In this document: in pieces, positions 7,725 to 16,830 of the stretch
Layout: every line of letters starts with the position of its first letter
Position numbering within the stretch: position 1 is the stretch's first letter
Assembly (NCBI GenBank): GCA_028279885.1
Contig: JANQMX010000066.1
Location: forward strand, 1 to 64,000
DNA from: Rhodovibrionaceae bacterium
Lineage (GTDB): Bacteria; Pseudomonadota; Alphaproteobacteria; Kiloniellales; DSM-21159
Length of the DNA stretch: 64,000 bases
Reading direction: 5' to 3'
Notes under the pieces: generated by a model
The model's input: the letters and a program-made list of their open reading frames with translations, nothing else
Databases searched by the model: none
Told to the model about the DNA's origin: nothing
Program-made: the position numbers and the translations under genes

Positions 7725-8456
7725 ATGACCAATGACGTCGCAGAGGCGACAGGGACTGCATTGCTTAGCGAGCTGGCGCGGGGTGCACAGCTCGCTTTCT
7801 CAAACGCTGAGCAACTGTTTCGGGAGGCTTCGCTATTGCGAGAAAGCGGCGCAAAGAACCGTGCGCTGTTTCTCCATCAGATATCTATGGAAGAATGCGC
7901 CAAGGTAGACCTCCTAGGGGCCTGGGCGACAAGCCTTTTGATGGGGACTCCGGTCGATATCTCCAAGCTAGCGCGCGCCATGGCGAACCATAAGGCCAAG
8001 AACCGTGTGAACGCATACATGCTAAAGCCCGGCGATGACGAGATTAATGCGCGAGAACAGGCGGACTGGAAGGGCGCGCTCGACACGTTCAAGGCGATGC
8101 AGGCGGCGTTCCATGAAAGATCGAACAGCGCCAAGAACGCGTCCCTCTATGTCGATTTCGTAGAGGGAATATTCGTCACGCCGGATGAACGGATCACGGA
8201 CGACATGGTCGCGGAGATCGCGGAAACCAACCGAATCTATCTCGGCTTGATGCATCCGAAGGTGCAGATGCTCAACAGATGGGAGACCGACTCGGCACCG
8301 GTCAAGAAGATGCTCGCCACGTTCCGTCAGCGCATGGAGGAACTCAGGGAGCAGCACCCAGACGAGCCGGATCGGGCGCTCGCCATAGTCCTGGAAGAAA
8401 TGTTCGCGAGCGAGCTTGTGAAGCGGCCAGCGAGCGCCCCCGAGGACACCACCTGA
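7725..8456 (+). CDS. AbiV-like abortive-infection protein
   Basis: The N-terminal half contains FSNAEQLFREASLLRESGAK then RALFLHQISMEECAKVDLL, the helical pattern of AbiV-family proteins, followed by a HKAK segment (ANHKAKNRVN) also typical of the family. AbiV of lactococci blocks phage propagation, so a phage-defence role is inferred. It is soluble and helical, 243 aa, slightly longer than the usual family member with a charged C-terminal tail. It stands as a single gene with 84 and 177 bases to its neighbours. Confidence 0.6.
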   Translation: MTNDVAEATGTALLSELARGAQLAFSNAEQLFREASLLRESGAKNRALFLHQISMEECAKVDLLGAWATSLLMGTPVDISKLARAMANHKAKNRVNAYMLKPGDDEINAREQADWKGALDTFKAMQAAFHERSNSAKNASLYVDFVEGIFVTPDERITDDMVAEIAETNRIYLGLMHPKVQMLNRWETDSAPVKKMLATFRQRMEELREQHPDEPDRALAIVLEEMFASELVKRPASAPEDTT

Positions 8457-8633
8457 GGCAAGCGGGGAGCCCCACCGCAATTGCCGGATCAGGAACGGCG
8501 GGTTATTCTTTGTCTGGGTTCCCTCCCTGACCTGTCGCCGGGTCAAATCGGGAAGACAAGGCGTCGACGTGATCCGTGGTTTCGGGCCGTCTCGTAATCG
8601 GCGACAGACGATAGCCTGAAAGGAACGGACACC

Positions 8634-9290
8634 ATGCCTATACTATTTTTGACCCCCGATAACTGCAGTTTTGTAAAGCGCGCATTGCGCAAGCGCCTCT
8701 CCACGGTCAAATCCACCCACCTGTCGGAGGCGCTGGCCACCGCCCTCGGTTTCCGAACACACGCCGCGTTGCTTGCCGCGATGAAGGCGGCCATTGCCGA
8801 CCGGCCGATGCTTACGCAAGTCGATGAGGACCGAATGGGGGAGCGCCTGCGGGGGCTGGGATATGGACCGATGGCTCCGGTCGATCTCGCCGGCATCGTA
8901 CGTTCGGCTGAACTCCCGTTGGCCGCCTGGCGTGAGTTCGGCAACCGGGACAGGGCCGCAAACGAGCGGTGGTTCAAGGAGTGCCAACGTCGCGATATCC
9001 CGAACGTCTGCATACGGCTTCGCACCAAATATGCGGAACTGAGCTGGGATTGCATCTCGATCGACCCCGCCGGCGAGGATCACCTCCGCGACGACGATGG
9101 CGCGGCGCTCGTTAGGATCATGTTCGAGCGTTTCCGCACCTTGGCGAAAGGCGCGCCGGCTAAACCGGAGTTCTTCGGCTCCGCCTTTGTCGGCACCATT
9201 GACCGGCTCTCCCCGTCGCTCGCACGCGACATCGCCGACGACTTTTTTATGCGACTTTATTCGCCCATCGCACAACGGGCAGCGGCATAG
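8634..9290 (+). CDS. Hypothetical protein, 218 aa
   Basis: The N-terminal 55 residues contain an amphipathic pattern (KRALRKRLSTVKSTHLSEAL then LGFRTHAALLAAM). It resembles a small N-terminal domain seen in various hypothetical proteins of phage-related regions; that likeness is from memory and weak. The rest has a C-terminal helical stretch (LVRIMFERFRTLAK) and no catalytic motif I can identify. A good purine-rich leader (GAAAGGAACGG) precedes the ATG. It stands just before a PIN-like gene with which it may pair. Confidence 0.5.
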   Translation: MPILFLTPDNCSFVKRALRKRLSTVKSTHLSEALATALGFRTHAALLAAMKAAIADRPMLTQVDEDRMGERLRGLGYGPMAPVDLAGIVRSAELPLAAWREFGNRDRAANERWFKECQRRDIPNVCIRLRTKYAELSWDCISIDPAGEDHLRDDDGAALVRIMFERFRTLAKGAPAKPEFFGSAFVGTIDRLSPSLARDIADDFFMRLYSPIAQRAAA

Positions 9291-9391
9291 GGTGTCCAGA
9301 ATGGCAGAGCGACATTGAACGAACGAGACCTGCGGAACGCCGTTGACGATTTGCTCGACCAAGCGTGGGAAGCGCGTGGCCTACAGATCAA

Positions 9392-10366
9392 ATGATGCTT
9401 GCCCGCCCTTATGTCGTCTATCTCGATCAAAATAAATGGGTGGAGTTGGCACGGGCTGTGAAATGCCCGTCCGACCATCCGGCGCATCATGAACTATTGG
9501 CGGCAATGTCTCGCGAAGTGAAGGCTGGACGACTCGTGCTGCCCCTCACCGCAGCGAACATTTACGAGACCCAGAAGACGAACGATCCAGGACGACGCCA
9601 CGACCTTGCGATATTGCAGGCGACGGCTAGTCGGGGAGTGGTGCTTCGGGGCCGCCATCATCGGCTCGAGGCCGAGATAAGCGACCTCTTGCGAGCCGCC
9701 TACGGACACAATCCGACGCCGCGCGACACAGACTGGTTCCTGTCCGACGTATTCTTTGAAGCATTCGTGGACTGGAACGATGAACGCCTCGGCGCTGCGA
9801 TCTCCGAAGAATTCGTCGGCTTCGTCCGCAAGGAGCCCGCCCGCTCGCTGTACGAATACCTCATGGCAACGCCGGAAGAGACTCGCACCACTGCCGTACT
9901 AAACTTCTCGCGCGGTTCGGGCGATTTGCGTCGGCGGATAGAGCAACGACGCCGTCAGAATGCGAGCGAGAGCTTCGCCATGCGGCGGAGAATCCAGAGC
10001 GCCCTACTCATGATCGACGAGATCGACCTCATCCTGACGTTCGCGAATAGGGCAGGATTTTCCTGGAAAACGGTCCGCGATATCGGCGACAAACTCGCAC
10101 GCCGAATCGTCGAAGACGTGCCGACCTACTATGTCGAACGCGAAATCGCGCTGAGGCTCGAAGCGCAGGCGCGCCCCATCGAAGAGAACGATTTCCGGGA
10201 CATGCAGTCCTTCTGCGCAGTTGTCCCGTACGCGGACGAAGTCGTCGCGGAGAAGCAGTTCGTCAATCTGGCGCTACAGGCCAAATTGGATCGAAAGTAC
10301 GGAGCCAAGCTCGGGACCGATGTCCTGTCGCTCGCCGGAAGTCTTGGAGACCTAAGTGCTCCATGA
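9392..10366 (+). CDS. PIN-like domain protein, 324 aa
   Basis: The N terminus begins with a beta strand ending in an acidic residue (YVVYLDQNKWVELAR, Asp12), as in PIN-like nucleases, and the C-terminal region has the matching acidic pattern (ENDFRDMQSFCAVVPYADEVV and later GTDVLSL). A long helical insert with Arg-rich stretches (RRRIEQRRRQN) separates the two. PIN-like proteins are metal-dependent ribonucleases. I chose the tandem ATG at 9392 because it starts directly before the first strand; an in-frame GTG at 9365 is possible. Its stop overlaps the small frame at 10356. Confidence 0.55.
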   Translation: MMLARPYVVYLDQNKWVELARAVKCPSDHPAHHELLAAMSREVKAGRLVLPLTAANIYETQKTNDPGRRHDLAILQATASRGVVLRGRHHRLEAEISDLLRAAYGHNPTPRDTDWFLSDVFFEAFVDWNDERLGAAISEEFVGFVRKEPARSLYEYLMATPEETRTTAVLNFSRGSGDLRRRIEQRRRQNASESFAMRRRIQSALLMIDEIDLILTFANRAGFSWKTVRDIGDKLARRIVEDVPTYYVEREIALRLEAQARPIEENDFRDMQSFCAVVPYADEVVAEKQFVNLALQAKLDRKYGAKLGTDVLSLAGSLGDLSAP

Positions 10367-10673
10367 CGATCTCAGGATACGGGCGCGACGCCTCGCAACC
10401 GGTCGTCACCGGGTGGAGGACCTGGATCGGTTGTTCCTTGGTCTACGCGACCGAGATAGTGGCCGGATGAGCGTGCGCGAAATCGGTGACTTTGTGGCCC
10501 ATCGTGGCGAGCGTCAAAAGGGCCCGGTGACGCAAACGGCCCGAGACGCATTCACCAGCATCGACGTATGGAGCTTCCCCATGCGTGGGCGAATACCATC
10601 GAGGTCGACAACAACGACAAACTCACGCTTATTGGCTGAGCAATCGGGAAATAGACCGCGTGGCAGCCCTTAG
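10356..10673 (+). CDS. Possible small protein, perhaps truncated or frameshifted
   Basis: The first 75 residues look like protein (HRVEDLDRLFLGLRDRDSG and VREIGDFVAHRGER), and the ATG overlaps the end of the PIN-like gene, suggesting coupling. The last 30 residues (RGRIPSRSTTTTNSRLL) look out of frame. In the neighbouring frame the same DNA reads NTIEVDNNDKLTLIG, so a frameshift near 10580 is likely. About 200 bases up to the NERD-STAND gene hold nothing else I can support. Confidence 0.4.
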   Translation: MLHDDLRIRARRLATGRHRVEDLDRLFLGLRDRDSGRMSVREIGDFVAHRGERQKGPVTQTARDAFTSIDVWSFPMRGRIPSRSTTTTNSRLLAEQSGNRPRGSP

Positions 10674-10875
10674 AGCGCCATGCGCGATGTGTCACTCGCC
10701 ATCAAACAGAGACCCGGCAGTGCTCCGAGTGCCGCTCCAACTGGCCGGCCGCGAGGCCGGATGGGCGCAATTGCGCTTGCCGAAACGTCAAGCGGGATGG
10801 AATCTGTATAAATAACTGAAGTAGATACCCACAATTCGCCCGACAACAGCTTCAACAGCGGGCGGTGGAGGGTCC

Positions 10876-13800
10876 GTGTCGCGACATGACGGGAACCAAA
10901 TAGAGATATATATCGGCGATTCCGTCCGATACGCATCCGAACGGGCCGTACTGGAGCGGCTCGCACACCTGCTCGGCGCAGCACGGCAACCCGCGGTCAT
11001 CCTTGCCAACGTTAGCATTGATGGGCGACAGATCGATGCCCTCGTGGCGACAGGTTCGCTAGCCTTGGTCATCGAGGCCAAGGCGTTCAATCGCCCCGTC
11101 AGGGGCGGCGAGAACGGACCGTGGCAGGTACGGCTCGCATCGGGCCAGTGGAAGAATTTCCGGAACCCCTACGTGCAAGCACGCGAAGCGTCCCTTGCGG
11201 TGCGAGACGCCATGAGCGCATTCAACGGAAGCGATGCACCATACCCCGGTGCGGCCGTCGTTTTCGTGCCTGCTATTCCGCAGGGCTCGGTGCCGTACTC
11301 GGGAGACTTCAAGGTGTCGGTAACCGGGCTGGACGGTCTGGAAGCTCTGCTCCGATCCACGCGAAGAAGTGCGTTGCCGATCGAACGCTGGCACGCCTTC
11401 GCAACGCATCTGGGACTGACATCTGTCTCGTCAGTGGCGGCGGCGTGCGATCAGTCCTTGGCCGAGGCCGAAGCACTCCTCCGACAATACTCGGCGGCTT
11501 ACGAGCAAACCTACGCCGACCCGGTCACCGTAGTCCCCTTCCCATGCCTGGCAGACGAAAACCCCGTCTCGTCGGACGACGTGGTCCGCCGGATCGCTGA
11601 AGGGCAGGCCGAGTATCTGGTCCAGGGACCGTCAGGATGCGGCAAAACGCTGCTGGCGGGTCAGGCAGGGTGTGCCTTTGCCGCCCAAGGCGGCTTTGCG
11701 GTCACACTTCCCATCAGGGACTATGCCGGCAGTCTCAAGAGTCTGCTCGATCGCGAGGTCGGATTGCTGATCGGCCGGCCCGCGACGACTGTGCTGGGTG
11801 CGGCACGGCGCGCGAACCGACCGCTGCTGTTCGTCGTGGACGGCTACAACGAATGCGCCCCTTCCGAACAACCGTCGCTCAGTCGCGGCCTGGCCGCACT
11901 GGCACGAGGCTACGAGGCCAGTCTCCTCATCACGTCGCAATGCCCGGTCGCGCGGAGCGACCTGCTGACGTTGCACGCGATCACGGTCGCACCGGCCGCG
12001 CCAGAGACAAAGACCGCTATCGCGCTGAACGTCACGGGTGGAAATACGCTCCCCGAGCAACTCGAACCGTTACTCGACTCGGTGACCACCGGGCTGGAGG
12101 CACACCTCATCGGCGAGGTAGGTCGGGACCTCAGCGGCGGGAAGAGCCGATACGCATTGTTCGACCTATTTGCGCGTAAGCGCCTGGCTGAAGCCGCGAC
12201 CGATGGCATCGCTCTGCTCTCGCGGATGGCGGGATGGCTTTCAGAACGGATTGCGTTCAGCCTGTCGAATCGTGATCTTGACCGTCTCCTGAACGAGTAC
12301 CATACGCCGTCTGTGCTCGCAGATCGTCTCCATGCGGCGGGGCTACTGACCCGACGCGGCGATCGCGTCAGTTTCGTACACGAGCTGTTTCTCGACGCCT
12401 TTGCCGCGGAACATGTCCTGCGACATGCCGCTGGTGACCCGGAAAAGGTGCTGCACGCGCTGGCCGCGCCACGAAACGACGGTCGCAAGATGTTGATCGT
12501 CGGGGCGATCGATGACGACACACTGCTCGCTGCCGTGTTGGCCGGCGTGACGGACAGCGCCACTGTGGGGGCCTGCCTGGCAGGAGCGTGTGGCGCGTCG
12601 GCGCAGACGTGGGCGGTAGGGCAATGCGCCGCGCTGTGGGACCGGCTGCGCGCCGAGGCGGTGGGTGTCCGGTTTCGCGTTACCGAAAAAGGCTGGCTCG
12701 GCATCGCATTCGAGGAATCGACCTTGACGGCATGGACGCCGTCGGAACGCGCCTTCCTGGCCGCGATGCCGCAACGGGTGGTGGAGGGGCACCACTTGGA
12801 CGCAGCGCTCGAAACCATCGATTTCCTGGACCGTCGGATCGCGGAAGAGATGGACCGGCTACGGGCGGAGGCCCGCGAGCGCAAGGTAGCCCTTCGGAGC
12901 GGCCTCTTCGCAAACGCCTATGTCGGTCAGTCCGTCGCAACATTGGGCATTACGCGGATCTGCACGGGCCTACATGGCAGCTTCTTCCGGACCGCAAGCG
13001 AGACGGTAGCGAGGACAATCGAGCGACGGCTGGCGGCAGGTTGTCTGTCACCGGGACAGCTCTATCTGTTCCTGGCGTTGAGCCGCGGTACCGAGATCGC
13101 CGCGAGCCTGATTGTGGCGACCATTGAAACGCATTGGCCGACGGCGCCCTACCATCTCCGGCTGGACCTGTTGGACGCGGCGCGGATGTCGCGGTCGGCG
13201 AGTGACGGTGAACGTGCGGCGCTGATCGCCGCCCTCGAAGCGTTGCCCGACCCCGGGCATATTTTCATCTCAAGCACGATCGTGGAAGTGCTACAGGACC
13301 TTGGCGCGCTCGAAGACTCCGAGCGCGAGCACTTCACGGTGGTCCGTGAGCAGGTCGAGCAATGCCTTGCCGATCCCAAGGATCCCGACCGGCAGGCCCT
13401 AGCCTATGGTCTCCATTCCGCGCAGTTCGATCACCCCTATGCCGGCGCCTATTGCGAGGTCATCGCCAACCTATCTGAGGACGAGCGAAAGGCGCTGTTC
13501 AGCATGGCGGCGGACGGCGCGGACGATACCGCGTTCTTCCTCGGCCCGCTTCTCATGGAGCTGGCGTCGTTCGGCGACCCGGGCATCGGCAGCAGCATCG
13601 CCCGCTGGACGGCTTTGCCGCCGAAGGACTGCTTCATGCCGCAGGATGCGATTGCCGTCTTTGTCATCTCCCATATAGTGCTCGCACGCTTCGGATGCCC
13701 ATTGCCAGACCGACGCGGCGATGCCATCGACCCGCCGACGCAGGCGCTAAGCGCCTGTGGCGCCATCCTCTACTGGTGCAACCGCGCCGATCTCGACGAG

Positions 13801-14205
13801 GCGGCGAAGCGGCAGGTTTGCGATACCGCGCTGCGGATACTCGCCGGGGACGGCTTCAGCACGGCGCTGAACGTGATCCGGCACTGCGAGCATGCGCTTA
13901 TCGAAGGAACACACCGACTTCCGGACAACGCACAAATAGAGCGCTCCATTCTGAGCCGGTTCCCAGCCGAGACGGCCGATATCTGCCGCCGCGCCTTACG
14001 CGATGCCGGCAGTCAGACCGGCTATTTCCACCACCATTTCGATTTCGACCACCAGCAAGACATGACGCTCGCAATGGACGTGCTTGCCCGTCACGGCGAC
14101 AGCACGGACCTGGGACTGATCAAGGGCTATGCTGACGATAACACACTCGGAAAGCAGGCCATCGAGGCGGTGAAATCGCTCGAAGAGCGCCTGGGCGCGT
14201 CATGA
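10876..14205 (+). CDS. NERD-STAND NTPase, candidate antiphage sensor-effector
   Basis: This 1109-aa protein has three parts. Residues 20-90 match a NERD nuclease domain: Glu22, QID at 52-54 and IEAK at 66-69 supply the acidic and ExK active-site residues. Residues about 235-480 form a STAND/NACHT-type P-loop NTPase, with Walker A GPSGCGKT at 251-258, Walker B LLFVVDGYNE at 317-326 and LLITSQ as the following strand. The remainder is a long helical array, probably HEAT-like sensor repeats. Avs-type defence proteins share this plan: N-terminal effector, STAND switch, C-terminal target sensor. The GTG start has GGAGGG before it. A small helical partner gene follows 23 bases later. Confidence 0.75.
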   Translation: MSRHDGNQIEIYIGDSVRYASERAVLERLAHLLGAARQPAVILANVSIDGRQIDALVATGSLALVIEAKAFNRPVRGGENGPWQVRLASGQWKNFRNPYVQAREASLAVRDAMSAFNGSDAPYPGAAVVFVPAIPQGSVPYSGDFKVSVTGLDGLEALLRSTRRSALPIERWHAFATHLGLTSVSSVAAACDQSLAEAEALLRQYSAAYEQTYADPVTVVPFPCLADENPVSSDDVVRRIAEGQAEYLVQGPSGCGKTLLAGQAGCAFAAQGGFAVTLPIRDYAGSLKSLLDREVGLLIGRPATTVLGAARRANRPLLFVVDGYNECAPSEQPSLSRGLAALARGYEASLLITSQCPVARSDLLTLHAITVAPAAPETKTAIALNVTGGNTLPEQLEPLLDSVTTGLEAHLIGEVGRDLSGGKSRYALFDLFARKRLAEAATDGIALLSRMAGWLSERIAFSLSNRDLDRLLNEYHTPSVLADRLHAAGLLTRRGDRVSFVHELFLDAFAAEHVLRHAAGDPEKVLHALAAPRNDGRKMLIVGAIDDDTLLAAVLAGVTDSATVGACLAGACGASAQTWAVGQCAALWDRLRAEAVGVRFRVTEKGWLGIAFEESTLTAWTPSERAFLAAMPQRVVEGHHLDAALETIDFLDRRIAEEMDRLRAEARERKVALRSGLFANAYVGQSVATLGITRICTGLHGSFFRTASETVARTIERRLAAGCLSPGQLYLFLALSRGTEIAASLIVATIETHWPTAPYHLRLDLLDAARMSRSASDGERAALIAALEALPDPGHIFISSTIVEVLQDLGALEDSEREHFTVVREQVEQCLADPKDPDRQALAYGLHSAQFDHPYAGAYCEVIANLSEDERKALFSMAADGADDTAFFLGPLLMELASFGDPGIGSSIARWTALPPKDCFMPQDAIAVFVISHIVLARFGCPLPDRRGDAIDPPTQALSACGAILYWCNRADLDEAAKRQVCDTALRILAGDGFSTALNVIRHCEHALIEGTHRLPDNAQIERSILSRFPAETADICRRALRDAGSQTGYFHHHFDFDHQQDMTLAMDVLARHGDSTDLGLIKGYADDNTLGKQAIEAVKSLEERLGAS

Positions 14206-14228
14206 CGGCCGGAAGGATATGAAGTCAT

Positions 14229-14861
14229 ATGAGTACCTCATCCTTCACCGCTCTCCTCGAAGAGGACTTCAGGTGGCCGGCTATCGGCGACAAGCTGTTC
14301 AGCGTCGAACAGCCCGCACACGGGGCTGTCCTCACCCATCATTCCGAGGAACGGCTCTATCACCTGACCGGCGGCTACAAGCTCGCGGCCGATCTGCTCG
14401 TCGAGCAGGCGGAAGCGCAGGCCTGGCGGCGGCGGAAACTGGTCTATCCAATCGTCTTCTGCTACCGGCACTACCTGGAGTTGACGCTCAAGTCTGTCCT
14501 TCAGCAGTATGGACCGCTTGGTGACCTTACCTCATCCTGGACCCATCACAGACTCGAAGACCTTTGGCGCGACTACCGGACGTTGCTTCGCGCCGTGGGC
14601 GGAGAGACCTCCAAGGACCAAGGCACCGGCGCGGTCGAGCAATGCGTCGCCGAATTCGCCAAGATCGATCCCGCCTCGGATGCCTTCCGCTATCCAACCC
14701 GCCGGCGGGGACAACCGTTCGGCACCGAGCTCGAGATGCTGGATCTGATATCGCTCCGCAACACCATGCAGGGCATAGCGAACTACTTTCTCGCAGCCGA
14801 CGGATTCCTCCACAGCTTGACCGAGATTGGGTCACTGGCCCCTGAAGTGGGGGACCCCTAG
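14229..14861 (+). CDS. Helical partner of the NERD-STAND protein
   Basis: This 210-aa protein is helical, with RKLVYPIVFCYRHYLELTLK in the first half and FRYPTRRRGQPF followed by DLISLRNTMQGIANYFL near the end. I have seen similar FRYP-type hypothetical proteins described as HEPN-like, but no full RNxxxH motif is present here. It follows the NERD-STAND gene by 23 bases with an AAGGA ribosome site, so the two are probably co-transcribed. It could be a regulator or second effector. Confidence 0.5.
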   Translation: MSTSSFTALLEEDFRWPAIGDKLFSVEQPAHGAVLTHHSEERLYHLTGGYKLAADLLVEQAEAQAWRRRKLVYPIVFCYRHYLELTLKSVLQQYGPLGDLTSSWTHHRLEDLWRDYRTLLRAVGGETSKDQGTGAVEQCVAEFAKIDPASDAFRYPTRRRGQPFGTELEMLDLISLRNTMQGIANYFLAADGFLHSLTEIGSLAPEVGDP

Positions 14862-14867
14862 ATTAGT

Positions 14868-15479
14868 CTAGCCTTCATCAGCAAGCGTTGCTTCGAGGTA
14901 GGGTCTGAGTATGGACCATATTCTGAGCTCTCTTGCGTATTGATAGATATCGTTCGGGTGCGCCTTTCTGCGCCGGACCGCCATGCGCATGCCTTCAAGC
15001 GCCACGTCGAGACCAACAGTAGAGCGATATCGGAAGCAATCGACCACCGTCTTGGCCGGACTAAAGATCGGAACCTCCACGCCGTCGATGAAGTGCCGTT
15101 CTATGCTCATCGAATGGGCCTTCTTGCCGAAGCGCACGACACGAATTGGCGGATAGGAATAGCGCGGCCGCCAGGCCTTATGGCCGATCGCAACCCATAC
15201 GCGCGAGGGTAGCTGCAGCGTGATCTCATGAAACTCCAAGGCTGAGAGAAGACAAATCACGCCTCCTGGGATGACTTTGGCTACCTCAGCGAGAGTATGT
15301 GAACCGGAAATGTCGGCGTCAGACAGCTCATAAAGGCCACGTGCGACCTGCATCACCACGCCCTCCTTAACCAGTCTTGAGATGGTTTGGGCATGAATGC
15401 CAACCGCAGTCAGCTCGCGCAGCCGCATGACGCCGTTCTCCTTGAGCAGCGTGAGCGCCCGTTCTCTCTGCCTTGGCAT
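14868..15479 (-). CDS. AbiEi-type antitoxin / transcriptional regulator
   Basis: The 203-aa sequence has the AbiEi layout: an N-terminal winged helix (GVMRLRELTAVGIHAQTISRL, then RGLYELSD) and a C-terminal domain with HTLAEVAKVIPGGVICLLSAL and PAKTVVDCFRYR. AbiEi normally represses its own operon and opposes the nucleotidyltransferase toxin AbiEii. No AbiEii gene follows here; the next gene is on the opposite strand and ends 7 bases away. It is therefore an orphan, perhaps acting as a regulator or as an antidote to AbiEii elsewhere. A dyad at 15502-15535 lies just before its start. Confidence 0.8.
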   Translation of the reverse strand: MPRQRERALTLLKENGVMRLRELTAVGIHAQTISRLVKEGVVMQVARGLYELSDADISGSHTLAEVAKVIPGGVICLLSALEFHEITLQLPSRVWVAIGHKAWRPRYSYPPIRVVRFGKKAHSMSIERHFIDGVEVPIFSPAKTVVDCFRYRSTVGLDVALEGMRMAVRRRKAHPNDIYQYARELRIWSILRPYLEATLADEG

Positions 15480-15501
15480 GCTCGCCCTTGAATTTGTGAT
15501 G

Positions 15502-15535
15502 AAACATCGGAAATTAGATACAACTAACGATGTTT
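15502..15535. promoter_or_regulatory. Dyad operator in a divergent promoter region
   Basis: AAACATCG (15502-15509) and its exact complement CGATGTTT (15528-15535) flank an AT-rich centre of 18 bases. It lies 23 bases upstream of the AbiEi start and about 100 bases before the RES/Xre operon, on the other strand. This position and symmetry suit an operator for one of these DNA-binding antitoxins. Confidence 0.55.
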
Positions 15536-15638
15536 TGTCACATTTTGGCGCAGTTTCTTTACAAACAAACCTACATACTGGACAAACTGAACATTCTTTC
15601 TATATGATCTGGGTGAGAATGTCCGTTAGAAGGGATAG

Positions 15639-16196
15639 ATGGCCGGAGCGACTAAGATGCCAAAATCTGCCGCCGAATTTCACGTCGAGGGCCTCCGTGG
15701 GCTCTCCCGAAATGCAACGAAGTTCCTCCGTCACCATCCGGAGGAAGCGCGTGTGGCCGTGGCTGCCGCCCTGGAAGCCGCAGCTACCCAGTATGGGGTT
15801 GGCAGCGAAGCCACCGAGGTCCCCGAACACCTCAAGCCGTTTGTGATCACGCGACCGCGTGACGCGGAGATGCTCGGCGTCTCCGAAACATCCGTCCGTC
15901 TCAAGATATCTCGAACGACGGTCTACGACTGGATAGAAAAGAAAATCTTGATTGGTTGGAAATCAACCAAGCGCGGCCTGACGATCCCGGCAGAGCAGAT
16001 TTTGGGGCCGGGCAAGGTGGTGCCGGGCATCGAACAGCTCCTTGAGATCATCGACGATCCTGAACTCGCCTGGGCTTTCCTCTCCGAAGAGTGGCCTTTT
16101 GAGAACGAAGTCATGCGTCCGATCGATAAGCTGAAGACCAGCAAGGTTGAGGAGGTAATGGATGCAGCTCCGAGCTTCGGAACGGCCATCACGTGA
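15639..16196 (+). CDS. Antitoxin of a RES-type toxin, HTH protein
   Basis: This 185-aa protein stands directly before a RES toxin gene and has a DNA-binding segment (VRLKISRTTVYDWIEKKILI) and the C-terminal pattern of Xre/MbcA/ParS antitoxins (IPAEQILGPGKVVPGI and DPELAWAFLSEEWPFENE). The N-terminal 70 residues form an extra helical part (ARVAVAAALEAAATQYG). In known pairs the antitoxin C terminus blocks the NAD site of the toxin and its HTH represses the operon. AGAAGGGATAG precedes the ATG. Its TGA overlaps the GTG start of the toxin gene. Confidence 0.8.
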   Translation: MAGATKMPKSAAEFHVEGLRGLSRNATKFLRHHPEEARVAVAAALEAAATQYGVGSEATEVPEHLKPFVITRPRDAEMLGVSETSVRLKISRTTVYDWIEKKILIGWKSTKRGLTIPAEQILGPGKVVPGIEQLLEIIDDPELAWAFLSEEWPFENEVMRPIDKLKTSKVEEVMDAAPSFGTAIT

Positions 16197-16789
16197 CAAA
16201 AGGCGCATATTCCCGCAAGCGCATCGAGGATGTTCTCACCAAAGCAAAGCTGCCGCCAAGCTCTCGGATCATCCCACATCGCTATCTTGAAACGCCGCTC
16301 GGCGTGGCACCAGGCGACTCACGATTTTGCTCAAAGGCGGACGGCTTCACCGTCCTTTATGCATCGCCTGAATTTGCCACCGCTTTCATAGAGACAATCG
16401 TGCGGGATCGCTTCACGCGCAGGGACCAGCGCGAGGTCTTGCTGAAGGAGGTTACCGGAAGAGGTTGGGCACTGATCACGACGAAGCCTAGGGCGAAGCT
16501 AGCCCTGCTAGACCTTCGAAAGGATGGCTGCGTTCGGCTCGGCGCTCCAACTGATACCGTCAACGCCCGAAACCACGCGGCGGGTCGCGCACTGGGCCGC
16601 GCCATCTATTCGGATCATAAGGACGTAGACGGGCTGCTTTTTTCCTCACGCCTGACCGGAGAAGATATTTATGCAGTTTTCGACCGGGGGATCGCAAAAC
16701 TCAATGCGGCTGAGACAGGGATACTGCCTGAGCACCCTGAGCTAACGGACGTGCTGTCGAACTACAGCATCAAGCTGATCACGACCTGA
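16193..16789 (+). CDS. RES-domain toxin (NAD-degrading family)
   Basis: This 198-aa protein carries RES-family residues: Arg30-Tyr31, Tyr56 in FTVLYASPEF, Glu67 in AFIETIVRD, and a late Ser-containing segment (AIYSDHKDVDGLLFSSR). RES toxins such as MbcT and ParT consume NAD or modify proteins with it, stopping growth. The GTG start overlaps the stop of its antitoxin, so translation is coupled. All the expected active-site positions appear present. It may act as a plain stabilisation module or as abortive defence. Confidence 0.85.
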   Translation: MTKGAYSRKRIEDVLTKAKLPPSSRIIPHRYLETPLGVAPGDSRFCSKADGFTVLYASPEFATAFIETIVRDRFTRRDQREVLLKEVTGRGWALITTKPRAKLALLDLRKDGCVRLGAPTDTVNARNHAAGRALGRAIYSDHKDVDGLLFSSRLTGEDIYAVFDRGIAKLNAAETGILPEHPELTDVLSNYSIKLITT

Positions 16790-16830
16790 ATATCCCATCC
16801 TGTCAGCTTTTAAGATGTGAATGGAGTCTC

